Positions 16,400 to 26,066 of a DNA stretch of 33,566 nucleotides are shown piece by piece. The notes under the pieces were generated by a model. The model did no database searches. It had not been told where the DNA came from and saw only the letters and a program-made list of their open reading frames with translations. A program made the position numbers and the translations under genes. How positions within the stretch are numbered: the stretch's first letter is position 1; each line of letters starts with the position of its first letter. The stretch covers positions 297,753 through 331,318 of the forward strand of contig NW_013657671.1 in assembly GCF_000142905.1 (NCBI RefSeq). Direction: 5' to 3'. The stretch comes from Thecamonas trahens ATCC 50062. Its lineage: Eukaryota > Apusozoa > Apusomonadida > Apusomonadidae.

Positions 16400-19300
16400 T
16401 CACGCGCCAAACACAGCCTTCACGTACTCTTCAAACACAGGAAGGACAGGCGTCTGCGCCACATGGGTGGTGAGGTCGAGCTTGACCACGGCCTCGCCGG
16501 CAAGCGTAAAGTTGAACTCGGACATGATGACAATGCCGTTGGTTGTCTTGGCCGAGGTGAAGACGAGCATCTGCGACATGGCCTCGTTGGCGTGCTTGGC
16601 GATGACAAAGATGTTGTTGGCTTCGAGCGTAGCCATGGCACTCTCGAGGCTGACACCAGCCTTGACGCTCACGGTGGTCTTGGACTCCTGCTCGCCGCTC
16701 AGCGCCTTCCAGCCCTGGATAAACGCCGGCCGCTCGAGCTTGCCGTCCTCGACCAGCACCGCCCCGAGCGGGACCATGCACAGAAAGTAGAAGACTTCGA
16801 CGTTGTTCTTGAGCGCAACCTGGAGCGACATCAGCGGGTTCGACAGCGCCATCTCGCCGTTGGTACCCAGCGGGAGCGCAAATGTCGCCGTCGCCCCGGG
16901 CGCCACCGACGAGATGCCGATGGCCGAGCCGGGCACGAGCCCAAACGACGACTTGTTGAACACGGCCTGGAACTGCCCGATCGGTGCCAGCGACTTGTTC
17001 GTGATCGTGAGGTCCATGAAGATCGCCCCGTCGGCCCGCCGGATCGACGTCGCCACCTCCATGCCCTTGCCGTTGCTCGCCGGGAGGACCACGCTCGACG
17101 GCTGCACGTACCGCTTCGGCGAGCTCGCACCGACACCAACACTGGCGCCGCCAGAGCTGCTTGCGCCGCCCGACATGAGATCGAGGAGCGAGCCGCCCGA
17201 TGGCGGCGGAGCGCCGGCGCCGCCTCCGTTGCTCGGCGCCCCGCCCGAGAGCAGATCCAGCAGCGAGCCGCCCGACGGCGGCGGCGCGCCGGCACCAGAA
17301 CCGCTCCCGCCCACCACTGACGAGCCGGACATGAGGTCAATCAGCGAGCCGCCCGTGCTAGCGCCACCGCTCGTGCCTGCGGTAGCCGCCGTTTTCGTGT
17401 TGCCGCCGCTGGCACCGCCGCTCAGGCCAGCATTGGCGCCGCCGCTCGCCGCCGCAGCGACCGGAGCAGGTGCCGCTGTGTTGGCGTAGTTGGGCAGCTT
17501 GGTCGGGTCGATTTTGCGCTCCGGCGCCTTGCGCTTGGCCTTCTTGCCGTCGGGCGCCGACGTGTCGTCGTCATCGTCGTCGTCGTCGTCGTACGAGTGC
17601 GAGGTGATGACCACAAACGACTCGGCGGCTTGTAGAAGACCGACGAGAGCGTCGCCACGTTGTCCAGTAGCTTGCCGAGGAGCGACGGCTCGATCTCGCC
17701 GAGGTCGTCCGACACAAACGGCTTGTTCGACAGCACAATAGCCTTGGCCGCCTCGGGATTCGACGACAGCAGCCGCCAGTACAGGAACCCGCGGTCGCGG
17801 AGGTCCGGATCGTCCGCCGTCTGGGTCACCAGCTGCAACACGTCGTGGACCATGTCCTGCGCATCGGTGTGCCGCTTGAGGAAGAGCTTGACAATGGCGG
17901 TGAGGAGCGCCATCTGCACATCGACAACCTCGTCAGCATACGTCTCCAGGAAGGAGTCCAGCAGCTCGTCGGCGTTGTCGATCCGCTCCGCGTACTCGCC
18001 GACAATCCAGATCATCGACGCCTTGGCCTCGGGCTCGTCGAGCTCGTCCAGGTTCTCGCACAACGTGGCAATGATCGACTCGTACCGGTTCGGGTACTTG
18101 CGGAAAATGTCCTTGATGACAATGATCGCCTCCTGCACCACGTAATTGACCTTGGTTTCGATGAGCGTGAGCAAGACGTCAATGCACGCCTGCGCCGACC
18201 GCTCCAGCTTGATCGCGCACCGCCCGATCGCACGCACTGCCTTGCGCACAAACTCCACGTCCACCTCTTGCGCGTACGTCTTAAACTCGAGGAGTAGCAG
18301 CTCAATGTTGGACTCGGACGCAAGCTTGACCAAAATCTCCAGCTTCTCGAGCTTGACGTAGATCGGGTCGTCGTAGTTGCAGAACAGCATCCTCACGTGC
18401 GAGATCGAGGTCAGCAGGTTGGGCCACCGCTGGATGATCAGGTTGATGTTGCGGAGTGCCACGTACTGGATCTCCGGCGGCTTTTCCTGGTCGTTGAGGA
18501 GCGACGCGAGCGGCTGCGACATCCGCTTGCACGTCGCCCGGATGAACGACTGCGAAGTCACAAAGTCCAGGTACTTGACAAGAACCCGGATTGCAGAGAG
18601 TGCCACCGACGAGTTGCGGTGGTTCAGCCGCGGCACAACACGCTCGATGATCGACTCGGCCTCCCGCGGGTCCACCGGCGAGTACCGCGCAAGCGCGTCC
18701 AGAATAAACACCTGGCCCCACTCGGTGCACTCGGAGAGCGCAGTCAGAATCTGGTTCAGCGTCGCAGCCTTGATCTCAAACACAGGCGCCGTCGTTGTCG
18801 CTTGGATCTCGGACAGAGCCGCCACCGCGTTGGCTACAACCATCGGGTTGCCATCCTCCAGCAGGCCCTGCAGCGACTCCAGAAACCCGTGGTCCGCCAC
18901 AATCGAACGGTTCATCGCATACAACTTGGCCACACACACTGCCGCAGTCTTGCGCACATACGCGTCCTCGTCCCGAAGCGCCGCAGTCAGCGGCTCCGTC
19001 AGGTGTTCGATCATCGTGTCCACACGGATTGACCCCATCGTCCGGATCGCCAGCGCCCGAATGAGGGGGTTGTGGTTGTGCGTGTCCTTGAGAAACGTGT
19101 TGATGGCAGAAATCGCAAGGTCCGGCTTGCTCTGCGCATAGTTCATCACATACAGGTACACCAGCTTCTTCAGCTCGAGGTCCTTGGTCTGGATGCAGTT
19201 CACCACTGCCGCCGCCCCCGAACAACCAGCCAGCCGCACACCGCGCCCATGCCCATTCAGCCCGTCGGCAGTGAGTACTACCCCACACACCCCGCCCATC

Positions 19301-19658
19301 CCACCACCCACACTCCCTCGCCCACACCCCTCTCCCTCCCTCCCTCCCTACCTACCTACCCCACTACCCCCACCCGCGACCTCCCCCCCCCCCCCCACCC
19401 CGCAGCGCCTGCCCGAATTTTTCAGGCCGCTGCCTGGGGCTTCAATGCGGCCACCCTGTTCCTGCCGCCCGCTGCTGCTACTGCTGCGTCTCTGCACCTA
19501 CCGTCCATGAACAGCCGCGACATGTCCTTGCCTACAGTCATGGCATAGATGACGTTCTTCACTGCAGTCACCTTTTCCTTCGAGTCCTTGCCTCCCAGGA
19601 TTTCCCGCAGGTGCGCGTCGTCGCCCTTGCGCGAGTCACCGAACGGGTTGGACGACAT
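16400..19658 (-). CDS. AP1B1/AP2B1: AP-1/AP-2 complex beta-adaptin
   Basis: Exon 1 is 19502-19658 (52 codons plus one base) and exon 2 is 16400-19205. Splicing restores SRLFMDVVNCIQT, matching the family's SLFPDVVNC. The HEAT/arm trunk (about residues 1-575) contains the strongly conserved [25 protein letters not shown] and [14 protein letters not shown] hinge with an Asp9 tract and three clathrin-box-like repeats follows, then the two-lobed appendage (about 730-987) with [16 protein letters not shown]-like and FVIAKH-like segments. After YKPP the reading frame changes: the family-like continuation [11 protein letters not shown] lies in the -1 frame (shift at 17621-17629). Read across it the protein is about 987 residues, near the usual 940. 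I favour a missing base in the assembly. Role: binds cargo and clathrin at Golgi/endosome or plasma membrane. Confidence 0.93.
17174..17344 (-). repeat. Three clathrin-box-like repeats in the beta-adaptin hinge
   Basis: The hinge repeats GGSL(I/L)DL(M/L)SG three times: LIDLM (17330-17344), LLDLL (17249-17263) and LLDLM (17174-17188), separated by Gly/Ala/Pro/Ser spacers. Clathrin boxes of the L-L-x-L type bind the terminal domain of clathrin heavy chain. Confidence 0.75.
19206..19501 (-). other. Phase-1 intron of beta-adaptin (296 nt)
   Basis: GTAGGT donor and GGCAG acceptor on the minus strand. Joining G|TG recreates the Val codon of DVVNC. An ACTCAC occurs at 19271-19276 but lies 66 nt from the acceptor, farther than in the other introns; CTGAAT near 19257 is an alternative. 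Confidence 0.9.
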
Positions 19659-19857
19659 CGTCGATGGGCGAGAGTCGGGTGCCGTCCACCGAAACGACAG
19701 AATGCCGTGCGCCCCGCCCCTGCCCTGCTGCCAGCCATCGACTTCCATCGATTGCCGCGTGACACAAACACAAACAGCCAGAGATGCCCCGGCCCCCATA
19801 CTCGCCCCCTCCTTTGCCCATGCACTCTTCTACCTCCCCCGCCTCTTCCCTTCCACC
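19659..19857. promoter_or_regulatory. Divergent promoter (beta-adaptin / nucleoside hydrolase)
   Basis: 199 bp lie between start codons on opposite strands. The part next to the hydrolase is CT-rich. No known element was recognised. Confidence 0.45.
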
Positions 19858-20980
19858 ATGGGCTGGCACACACTCCTTGCCGCCGCCTGCTGTCTCGTCC
19901 TTGCTCTTGCGGCTTGCTTCCCTGCCGCGGCTGCCACTCATCGCCTCGCCGTCATCGTCGACACGGATAGTACGCCCCCACCCTCCCTCCCCCCCCCCCT
20001 CCCTCCCTCCGCCTCCCCCCCTCATCACCTCCATCTCCCACTCACCCCAGACACACGGTATAGTCGGCGACGAGTTCGATGACTCGTGGGCGCTCGCCTA
20101 CCTCCTCGCCTCGCCGCACATCGAGGTCAAGATGGTAACCACTGCCGCCCACGACACCGTCAAGCGGGCGCACATCGTGGCAAAGTATCTCACGGCGTAC
20201 AACGCCTCACACATCCCCATTGGCATCGGCATCCAGCAAGATGACACCATTGGCCCGCTCTACCCCTGGGCTGCCGACTTTCCGCTCGCATCCTACCCCG
20301 GTGGCGTTCACACCGACGGCGTCGCCGCCGCCGCCGCCCTCCTCAACGCCTCGCCCGAGCCCCTCGTTATCGTCGCACTCGCTCCCTTTGTCAACCTCGC
20401 GGCGCTGGCCAAGCGGTTTCCAGCTGCCGCCGGCCGTGTCACGCTCATCTCGGCCATGGGCGGCTCTATTCACACCTGCTACGACGGCAAGCCCGGGCCG
20501 TGCCCAGAGTACAACATTGCCGAGGACGTGTCGGCGTCGCAAGCCCTCTTTGCCCAGACCTGGCCCGTCCACCTCGCTCCGATCGACACCTCTCAGTCAA
20601 CCATCGACGGCCCGCTCTTCCGCGCCCTCGTCGCCGCCAACAACACTGCCGACCACCCCATGGTCACCACTCTCCTCTCCAGCTACTGCTTCTGGTCGCA
20701 GTACAAGGTCTGCGGCCCGGCCGGCATGCTCTGCTGCCACAACTCGACCGAGGACCTCTTCGATCCCACCGCCGTCTTTATGACCATCACCCAATCGGGC
20801 CTCCTCCCCGACACCCCCGGCCTCGCCCTTACTCCGCTCACCCTCAGGGTGAGCGCCAGCGGCGAGACACTTTCAGATCCATCGGGCAAGCTCGTCAACA
20901 CTGCCATTCACTGGCTGCCCGGCGGCGAGGCTTGGTTCCACGCTGCCTTTATCGACACACTTCTTGACTTCACCACGTAG
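19858..20980 (+). CDS. Secreted inosine-uridine-type nucleoside hydrolase
   Basis: Exon 1 (19858-19969) encodes a signal peptide (hydrophobic core LLAAACCLVLALAACF, cleavage likely near PAAAA-TH) and VIVDTD. After the intron, exon 2 (20064-20980) completes DTDIGDEFDDSWAL, the calcium-binding signature of IU-nucleoside hydrolases; total 342 residues. The family cleaves the N-glycosidic bond of ribonucleosides for purine/pyrimidine salvage, and the signal peptide suggests action outside the cell or in a vacuole. The late family motif, usually HDP, reads FDPTAVF, so the His contributed there is missing. Several Cys (YCFW, KVCGPAGMLCC) fit a disulfide-bonded secreted protein. Substrate cannot be told from sequence. 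Converges on the Myt1 gene with 80 bp between stops. Confidence 0.87.
19970..20063 (+). other. Phase-1 intron inside the metal-binding motif
   Basis: GTACGC donor, TATAG acceptor, 94 nt, with ACTCAC at 20040-20045 (19 nt before the acceptor). Joining A|TC gives the Ile of DTDIG. Confidence 0.9.
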
Positions 20981-21060
20981 CCCGCCCATGTGTGAGGCTC
21001 ACATTTGCATTTCTTAACTTTGTACACGAAGCAATCACCAGCATCCACCCGCCGCCGCAC

Positions 21061-23607
21061 TCACGCCGTCACGGCCTGCACCACCGCGTATCCCATCCCC
21101 AGCGTCCCGATGGCCGCCACATCGCGTACCTTCAGCTGCGCCACCCACGCCTTGGAGCAAGCCAGCATGAGGAGCGAGGCCAGCGCGCCGAGCATCAGAA
21201 TACGCCCCAAACTCGAGAGCGACCAGCCCGGTGCCGAAAACACAACCGCCTCCAGCAGCGCCGCCACGACAACAAGCACAAGACCGAAGGCTGCCGCAGG
21301 CCCAAAAGCCCGTGCGCCCGAAACCCACTCGGGCACGACCGCAAGAGCAGAGAGCGTGGAAGCCGTAGACTTGGCCGACGCCGCACCCGCCGCGACCGGC
21401 GTGGCACCCGCCGCAAATGTGAGCGGCGACTGCTTCTTCACCGCAGGCAAGGCAAAGATCGTGTCAGATGTTGTCCGCGGCGTAACAAGGTCCCATCCGC
21501 CGCGCGGTGTAACCAGCGCCGGCTGCTTGGCACTCACTTTGCCGACCGTCGACACCTGGAGCGGAGCAAACTTGGAAGACACGCGCTTGCGCAGAGCAAT
21601 GCGCGACGAAGACGACGGAACAAACGAGGGCGAGTCGGCGGCAACAGCAAAGAGCTCGGTCGTCGGCGTCGCCACCGCGCCAGTCGGCGGCGACTTGACC
21701 GCAGATGCCGGCGTGACGTCGATGGTGATCCCGCCCCGGACCGGTGAGCCGAGCTCAAAGCCGGGCGAGAAGAGCAGGCCCGCAGGCTCGCTGTCGTCGA
21801 CGGCCTCGTTGTCATCGTCGCTGCAGTCCACCGAGTCGTCATCAAACCCAAGATGGCGCGAAATGTTCCCAATGTCCGCTACCGTCGGTGAGTCGCGCAT
21901 GCGGACCGACGCCTCGTCGTCGTCTGAATCGTCAAACAGAACCGCCGACGGGAAGCCCATGGCCCGGATCTCTTCATCGTCAATCGACTCCGAGTCCGAC
22001 TCGCCAGCCCGCATTGGCCGCGAGAGCGTAAACGTTGGCAGGCTGCTGCTCTGTGCTGCGTCAGACGACTCGGACGATGCTTCGCCAGACCGCGACGGCG
22101 AGTGAATCGGCGAGAGCTCCGCATCGAGCTTCGAGCCGTTGGTCATCGACCGGAACGGCGACGCCAAAATGTTGGAGACCAGATGAGCACCTGCAGCGCA
22201 AAAGGCCTGGACCTTGGACCGCAGCTTGCCGCCTCCATCCACGTCGTTGCGTTCGTGGAGCGACCGCCGCCGGATCGGCGGGTGCGCCAGCAGCTCGGCC
22301 GCCGACGGCCGTTTGGCAGGATCCGGATCCATCATCCACTGCACAGTAGCCACAAGCTCAGCAGACCGCTTGTGCCGCTCCATTGCCTCCAACGGGAGCC
22401 GGCCCTCGCGCAGATCGTGCCACAGAGGGCCGCCGCGCGGCATCTCGATGTTGGCCGCCATCTCGAGCACCGTCGCCCCGAGCGAGAAAATGTCTACTCC
22501 TGAGCCCACAGGCTTGCTCGGATCGTCTTGCAGCACCTCTTGCGGTAGGTACGCCGGATCGCCCTCGAGGTCGACCTTGGCCAGCGCCGCCGTCTGCGAC
22601 GAGCCGCCCTCGAGCCGGACAGTGATCCCAAAGTCTCCGATCTTGAGCGAGCCGTTCTGGTCCAGCAGAATGTTCTCCGGCTTGATGTCCAAGTGAAGGA
22701 AGCCGGCCGAGTGGATGTGCTCCAGCCCGAGCGCAATGTCGATGAGCGCGTGCCAGATGAGCTCCTCCTCTAGCACCGCGTGCGAGTCAATGAAGTTCAT
22801 CAGCGAGCCCTGCGCGCAGAATTCCATCTGGATGTACAGGAATCCGTCCTCCTCCCATGCCCGATAGTACTTGACACAGTGATCCGAGTGCAGCTCCGCA
22901 ATGGCCTCCACCTCTTGGATAGCCCGTCGCCGATCACGAGTTCCGCGGAACTGGTGCCGGCTCTTCTTCACCGCATACACCTGCCCATCCACCTTCCACA
23001 ACGCCTTGAAGACCTCGGCAAACGAGCCCGAGCCCAGCCGACCCTGGACCTCAAACTCGGCTGCAAACATGGATGCATGCTCGGCCGGGAACGGCGAGAC
23101 GTCTGCCATTTCACCCATCCTCGCCGTGAGTGTGCCTTGTGTGGGACATTTGGCGCCAAAAATGCGCGCCATCACGCGGTGGCAGACGGCGACTGGGGAA
23201 CTCCTGCAGGGGCGGGAGAGGAAGAGGTGGAGGAGAGAACGACACACAAGGAGGAAGATACACGTACATGGCGAGCGGTAGGGCATGCTCGTGGTGACCG
23301 GCGTAGCCGCAAGCATGGCGGACGAATGCACAATGACCGAGTCGGCCCCTGGCCGCCGGGCGAACAGCCGCGAGACGGCAGGCGACTTTGACGGTGGTGA
23401 GGGACAGGCCTTGGCCTTGGCGCTGTGGCTCTTCTCCACATAGGCCCGCGAGTCAAACACAGTTGGGTCCGGCGTGGGCAAGTACTTGGGCCGCGCACGG
23501 TTTCCTCTCCGCACCGGGGACGCAATGGGGGAAAGCATCTCCGTCGTAGACGAGGAAGAGCAGTGCCACGAGACTGGCGCTGGCGCGGGACCGAGACCGC
23601 ACACCAA
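21061..23607 (-). CDS. PKMYT1: Myt1-like inhibitory CDK kinase with C-terminal membrane segments
   Basis: Exon 1 is 23268-23607 and exon 2 is 21061-23102, giving 793 residues. The N terminus has SP sites (LSPIASPVRR) and SRLFARRPG, resembling human Myt1's SRLFPPRTPG. The kinase domain has GSGSFAEVF, YAVKKS, HLDIKPENILL, GDFG and EGDPAYLPQEVL, the last like the EGDxxY signature of Wee1/Myt1. HLD instead of HRD and the closeness to EGDPRYMAPELL favour Myt1 over Wee1. The family phosphorylates CDK1 Thr14/Tyr15 to hold cells before mitosis. A Ser/Asp-rich region with many SP/TP sites follows, then three hydrophobic segments (about 21240-21325, 21165-21225 and 21064-21125); animal Myt1 has one. 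The first ATG is used; MLSPI at 23538 is an alternative start. Confidence 0.88.
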   Translation of the reverse strand: MVCGLGPAPAPVSWHCSSSSTTEMLSPIASPVRRGNRARPKYLPTPDPTVFDSRAYVEKSHSAKAKACPSPPSKSPAVSRLFARRPGADSVIVHSSAMLAATPVTTSMPYRSPCTCIFLLVCRSLLHLFLSRPCRSSPVAVCHRVMARIFGAKCPTQGTLTARMGEMADVSPFPAEHASMFAAEFEVQGRLGSGSFAEVFKALWKVDGQVYAVKKSRHQFRGTRDRRRAIQEVEAIAELHSDHCVKYYRAWEEDGFLYIQMEFCAQGSLMNFIDSHAVLEEELIWHALIDIALGLEHIHSAGFLHLDIKPENILLDQNGSLKIGDFGITVRLEGGSSQTAALAKVDLEGDPAYLPQEVLQDDPSKPVGSGVDIFSLGATVLEMAANIEMPRGGPLWHDLREGRLPLEAMERHKRSAELVATVQWMMDPDPAKRPSAAELLAHPPIRRRSLHERNDVDGGGKLRSKVQAFCAAGAHLVSNILASPFRSMTNGSKLDAELSPIHSPSRSGEASSESSDAAQSSSLPTFTLSRPMRAGESDSESIDDEEIRAMGFPSAVLFDDSDDDEASVRMRDSPTVADIGNISRHLGFDDDSVDCSDDDNEAVDDSEPAGLLFSPGFELGSPVRGGITIDVTPASAVKSPPTGAVATPTTELFAVAADSPSFVPSSSSRIALRKRVSSKFAPLQVSTVGKVSAKQPALVTPRGGWDLVTPRTTSDTIFALPAVKKQSPLTFAAGATPVAAGAASAKSTASTLSALAVVPEWVSGARAFGPAAAFGLVLVVVAALLEAVVFSAPGWSLSSLGRILMLGALASLLMLACSKAWVAQLKVRDVAAIGTLGMGYAVVQAVTA
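23103..23267 (-). other. Intron of the Myt1-like gene (165 nt)
   Basis: GTACGT donor and TGGCAG acceptor, phase 1. ACTCAC at 23126-23131 lies about 24 nt before the acceptor. Removal gives RSPYVSPFPAEHASMF, close to the linker before the kinase in animal Myt1. The intron is a multiple of three with no in-frame stop, so retention would add 55 residues, including a hydrophobic stretch. Confidence 0.72.
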
Positions 23608-23815
23608 AGGCAGCGACGCAAAAAAAGTGGCTTCAGGTCAACTTCACCCGAACACTGACACCGACCAAGAAACCGAACGAGGCATTGACAACATTGTTCA
23701 AGATACAAACAGGGGAACACAAACGCAGACACAGGCCCGACAACTGCTGTCGTCCTCGCCGCGGGTCGTGGTCGCTCGTGACAGACGGTACTGCCATCAG
23801 CGCACAAGCAGGTTA
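23608..23815. promoter_or_regulatory. Spacer upstream of the Myt1-like gene
   Basis: 208 bp between the stop of the coiled-coil gene and the Myt1-like start, both on the minus strand. It must hold the coiled-coil gene's 3' end and the Myt1 promoter. AAAAAA occurs near 23619. Nothing else is recognised. Confidence 0.4.
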
Positions 23816-25768
23816 CTACCGAACAGGCGACGGCGATGGCCGGATGAGGAAAGCGGTGTGGTCGAGGCCAGCCGTGGTATCGAGCTCGTGGCTCTCGTTG
23901 GCCCACGGCTCAACATCGTCCGGCACCACGTCGCGAACGCCCGGTCCGCCAGCCGCACTGCGCTTGCGAAGCTTGCGCTCCAGCGCCCGCTTGTCGCGGA
24001 CGTACGATGCGTGGAGCGCGACAATCTCCTCGCGCAGCGTCTCGAACGCGATGTGCGGCGCCGAGTCCTTGAGCGCCAGTAGTGCTTCGCGGTGCTGCTC
24101 GAGCGTCGCGTGGTGCTTCTCACTCAAAAGGGCGTGCCGGTGCTGGAGCGCAGAGTGTTCGTCGCGGAGCTCGGTGTACGCTGCCGCCATGTCCGCCAGC
24201 CGCGCCTCCACCGCCTCGAGCGACCGCCGCATCTCATCGAGAGCCGTGTCATGCCCGGCCCGCGCCGAACGCACCTCGGCTTGCGCTGTGTGCAGCTCGT
24301 GCACCAGCCGCGCGTTGGTGTTTGTCAACGACCGAACCTCAGCAATCGCCGCTGCAAGCTGCGGGGACGCCTTGGCCGAGGCCTGTGCCACCGCCTCCAC
24401 CTGCTCCTCGGTCTGAGTCTCAGACTCGCGCCGGTCAGTGGCCTCGGTTTGCGCAGCGGCTTCGGCAACAGCAGGCTGCTCAAAGACCGTGCGGCCTGAG
24501 AAGCTGATGCTCTGGCTAGTTTCGTCAGGCTGGACCACAGCCTGCGTCTCGTCTGCACCGACCTCGGTCTCGTCTCCACCAAGCTCGAACAACGCCGGAG
24601 CAAGGTAGGCGCCGAGATCCTGAACAAAGCTCTTCTCAGCCTCGCCACCTGCATCGTCGCCTGCTTCTTCGCCTGCTTGTGCGATCATGCCACTCGCACC
24701 CCGCCTCGCTGCTGCCAGTTCTCCTTGGAGCTCATCCAGCCGCGCATCAAATGCGGCAGCCATCTCGGCCAGCGCGTGACCGCCCGACACGGTGTCCAAC
24801 TGGCGCCGCGCCTCGTCCAAATCAGCCCGCAGTGCTGTGGCCGATGCCTGCAGCGCCGCAGCTGTAGCCTCGGCGTCACAGCTCCGCGCTGCGTACGTTT
24901 CAGCCCGTGCTTCAGCAGCCGCAGCGCGGGCCGACTCAGCCTCGACCTCTGAGCGAAGCTCGCGGAGCTTGGCAGTCTCGAGTGCTGCGCGCTGTTCGGC
25001 GTTGTACACACGTTCGTCGGCCTCGCGCGAGAGCGTCGCAAGCTGGGCCGCAAGCTTGTCGGCTCGTGCACCGCGCGACTTGGCCAGCACCGCCGCCGAC
25101 GCAAGCGACTGGTTAAGACGCTCGATCTCGCGCTCCAAGGCGACAATCTGGTCCATGCGCTCGTCGTGGATGAGCCCAACCTGCATGCGGAGCTGAGAAA
25201 CAGTCTCGTCACGCGCTGCCACGTGCATCCGCAGCTGGTCGCGCTCGATGGTCACCATCTGTAGCTGCCGCCCGCGTAGCTCGGTCAGCGCCACTCCGGG
25301 CGGCGTCGCGTTGCGGGTCTGAAACAGCATCAGCTCCTCCTTGGCCGCGCCCGCCGCGCTCTGCGCCTCTGTCACCTCGCGCGCAGCCTGCGCGAGTTGC
25401 TCACGGAGCTTGTCGTTCTGGCTCAGCGTCCGCTGGAAGGTCAACTCGTTGGCGTAGAGCAGCGCGTTGAGCCGCGAGACCTCGCGCCGCAGAGCCACCT
25501 CATCCTGAAAGTGCGCCGGCGACGGCGCGTACGGCAGCGCATGCCCATGCGCAATCTTGGCATCACCCTCTTCTTCTTGACCCTCTCCACTCGTTTCCTC
25601 GTCCTCGCTTCCTTCCACAGCGCTCCGCCCTGAAGCCGCCCGGGCCTCAGCAAGGACAGCAGCCGTAGAAACCAGGTCGGTACCTGGGGAGCCAAACACG
25701 CCCACGTCCTCCTCGGCCTCGCCCGCACGCAGCGCCTCTTCAAACGCAGCGTCCAAGCTCCGTGCCAT
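23816..25768 (-). CDS. Coiled-coil protein of unknown function
   Basis: 650 residues from the ATG at 25768; the open frame continues upstream but is non-protein-like. An acidic Gly/Glu-rich N terminus (about 1-80) is followed by long heptad-rich helices (about 90-370), an acidic spacer with ETQTEEQ, and a second helical region (about 440-600). The C terminus is basic then disordered. No enzymatic motif is visible. It is divergently paired with CCDC148, a gene linked to cilia, so a flagellar or cytoskeletal role is a guess from context only. The stop is 208 bp from the Myt1-like start. Confidence 0.8.
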   Translation of the reverse strand: MARSLDAAFEEALRAGEAEEDVGVFGSPGTDLVSTAAVLAEARAASGRSAVEGSEDEETSGEGQEEEGDAKIAHGHALPYAPSPAHFQDEVALRREVSRLNALLYANELTFQRTLSQNDKLREQLAQAAREVTEAQSAAGAAKEELMLFQTRNATPPGVALTELRGRQLQMVTIERDQLRMHVAARDETVSQLRMQVGLIHDERMDQIVALEREIERLNQSLASAAVLAKSRGARADKLAAQLATLSREADERVYNAEQRAALETAKLRELRSEVEAESARAAAAEARAETYAARSCDAEATAAALQASATALRADLDEARRQLDTVSGGHALAEMAAAFDARLDELQGELAAARRGASGMIAQAGEEAGDDAGGEAEKSFVQDLGAYLAPALFELGGDETEVGADETQAVVQPDETSQSISFSGRTVFEQPAVAEAAAQTEATDRRESETQTEEQVEAVAQASAKASPQLAAAIAEVRSLTNTNARLVHELHTAQAEVRSARAGHDTALDEMRRSLEAVEARLADMAAAYTELRDEHSALQHRHALLSEKHHATLEQHREALLALKDSAPHIAFETLREEIVALHASYVRDKRALERKLRKRSAAGGPGVRDVVPDDVEPWANESHELDTTAGLDHTAFLIRPSPSPVR

Positions 25769-26066
25769 CCCCTTATTCCGTCTGCAGCCTTTATGCAGTA
25801 TGCAGTGCGAGGAGTCTGGCTCTACTTGCTTCGCCTGTTCCGGTCCCCGTCGCCCTGCCCAGGCCGGCCGTCGGCTCTCCCCGCCCGCGCCAAACACCAT
25901 TTTGGCGCTCCTTTGAGCACCACACCACCACCTGGCAGGCAGGCAGCGACTGGCACTACTGCCGCCACCACCACCAGTTCGCAACACGAACACCAAACAC
26001 ACACACGAGCACACACACACGCCCGCGCACACATAGGTACCACCCCACCGCAGTCTCTCCCTCCGC
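25769..26066. promoter_or_regulatory. Divergent promoter of two coiled-coil genes
   Basis: 298 bp between outward-facing starts, with a CA-dinucleotide-rich stretch (about 25995-26030). No X-box-like (RFX) inverted repeat was recognised by eye. Confidence 0.45.

Noticed and set aside
19784-20063. Uninterrupted upstream extension of the nucleoside hydrolase ORF
   Set aside because: It translates the intron into a Pro-rich stretch and loses the DTD half of the metal motif; the spliced model restores both the signal peptide and the motif.
23193-23267. Alternative 64- and 75-nt introns in the Myt1-like gene
   Set aside because: The 64-nt choice creates an immediate TGA. The 75-nt choice keeps frame but lacks ACTCAC and leaves 30 extra residues; the 165-nt choice restores the family-like linker.
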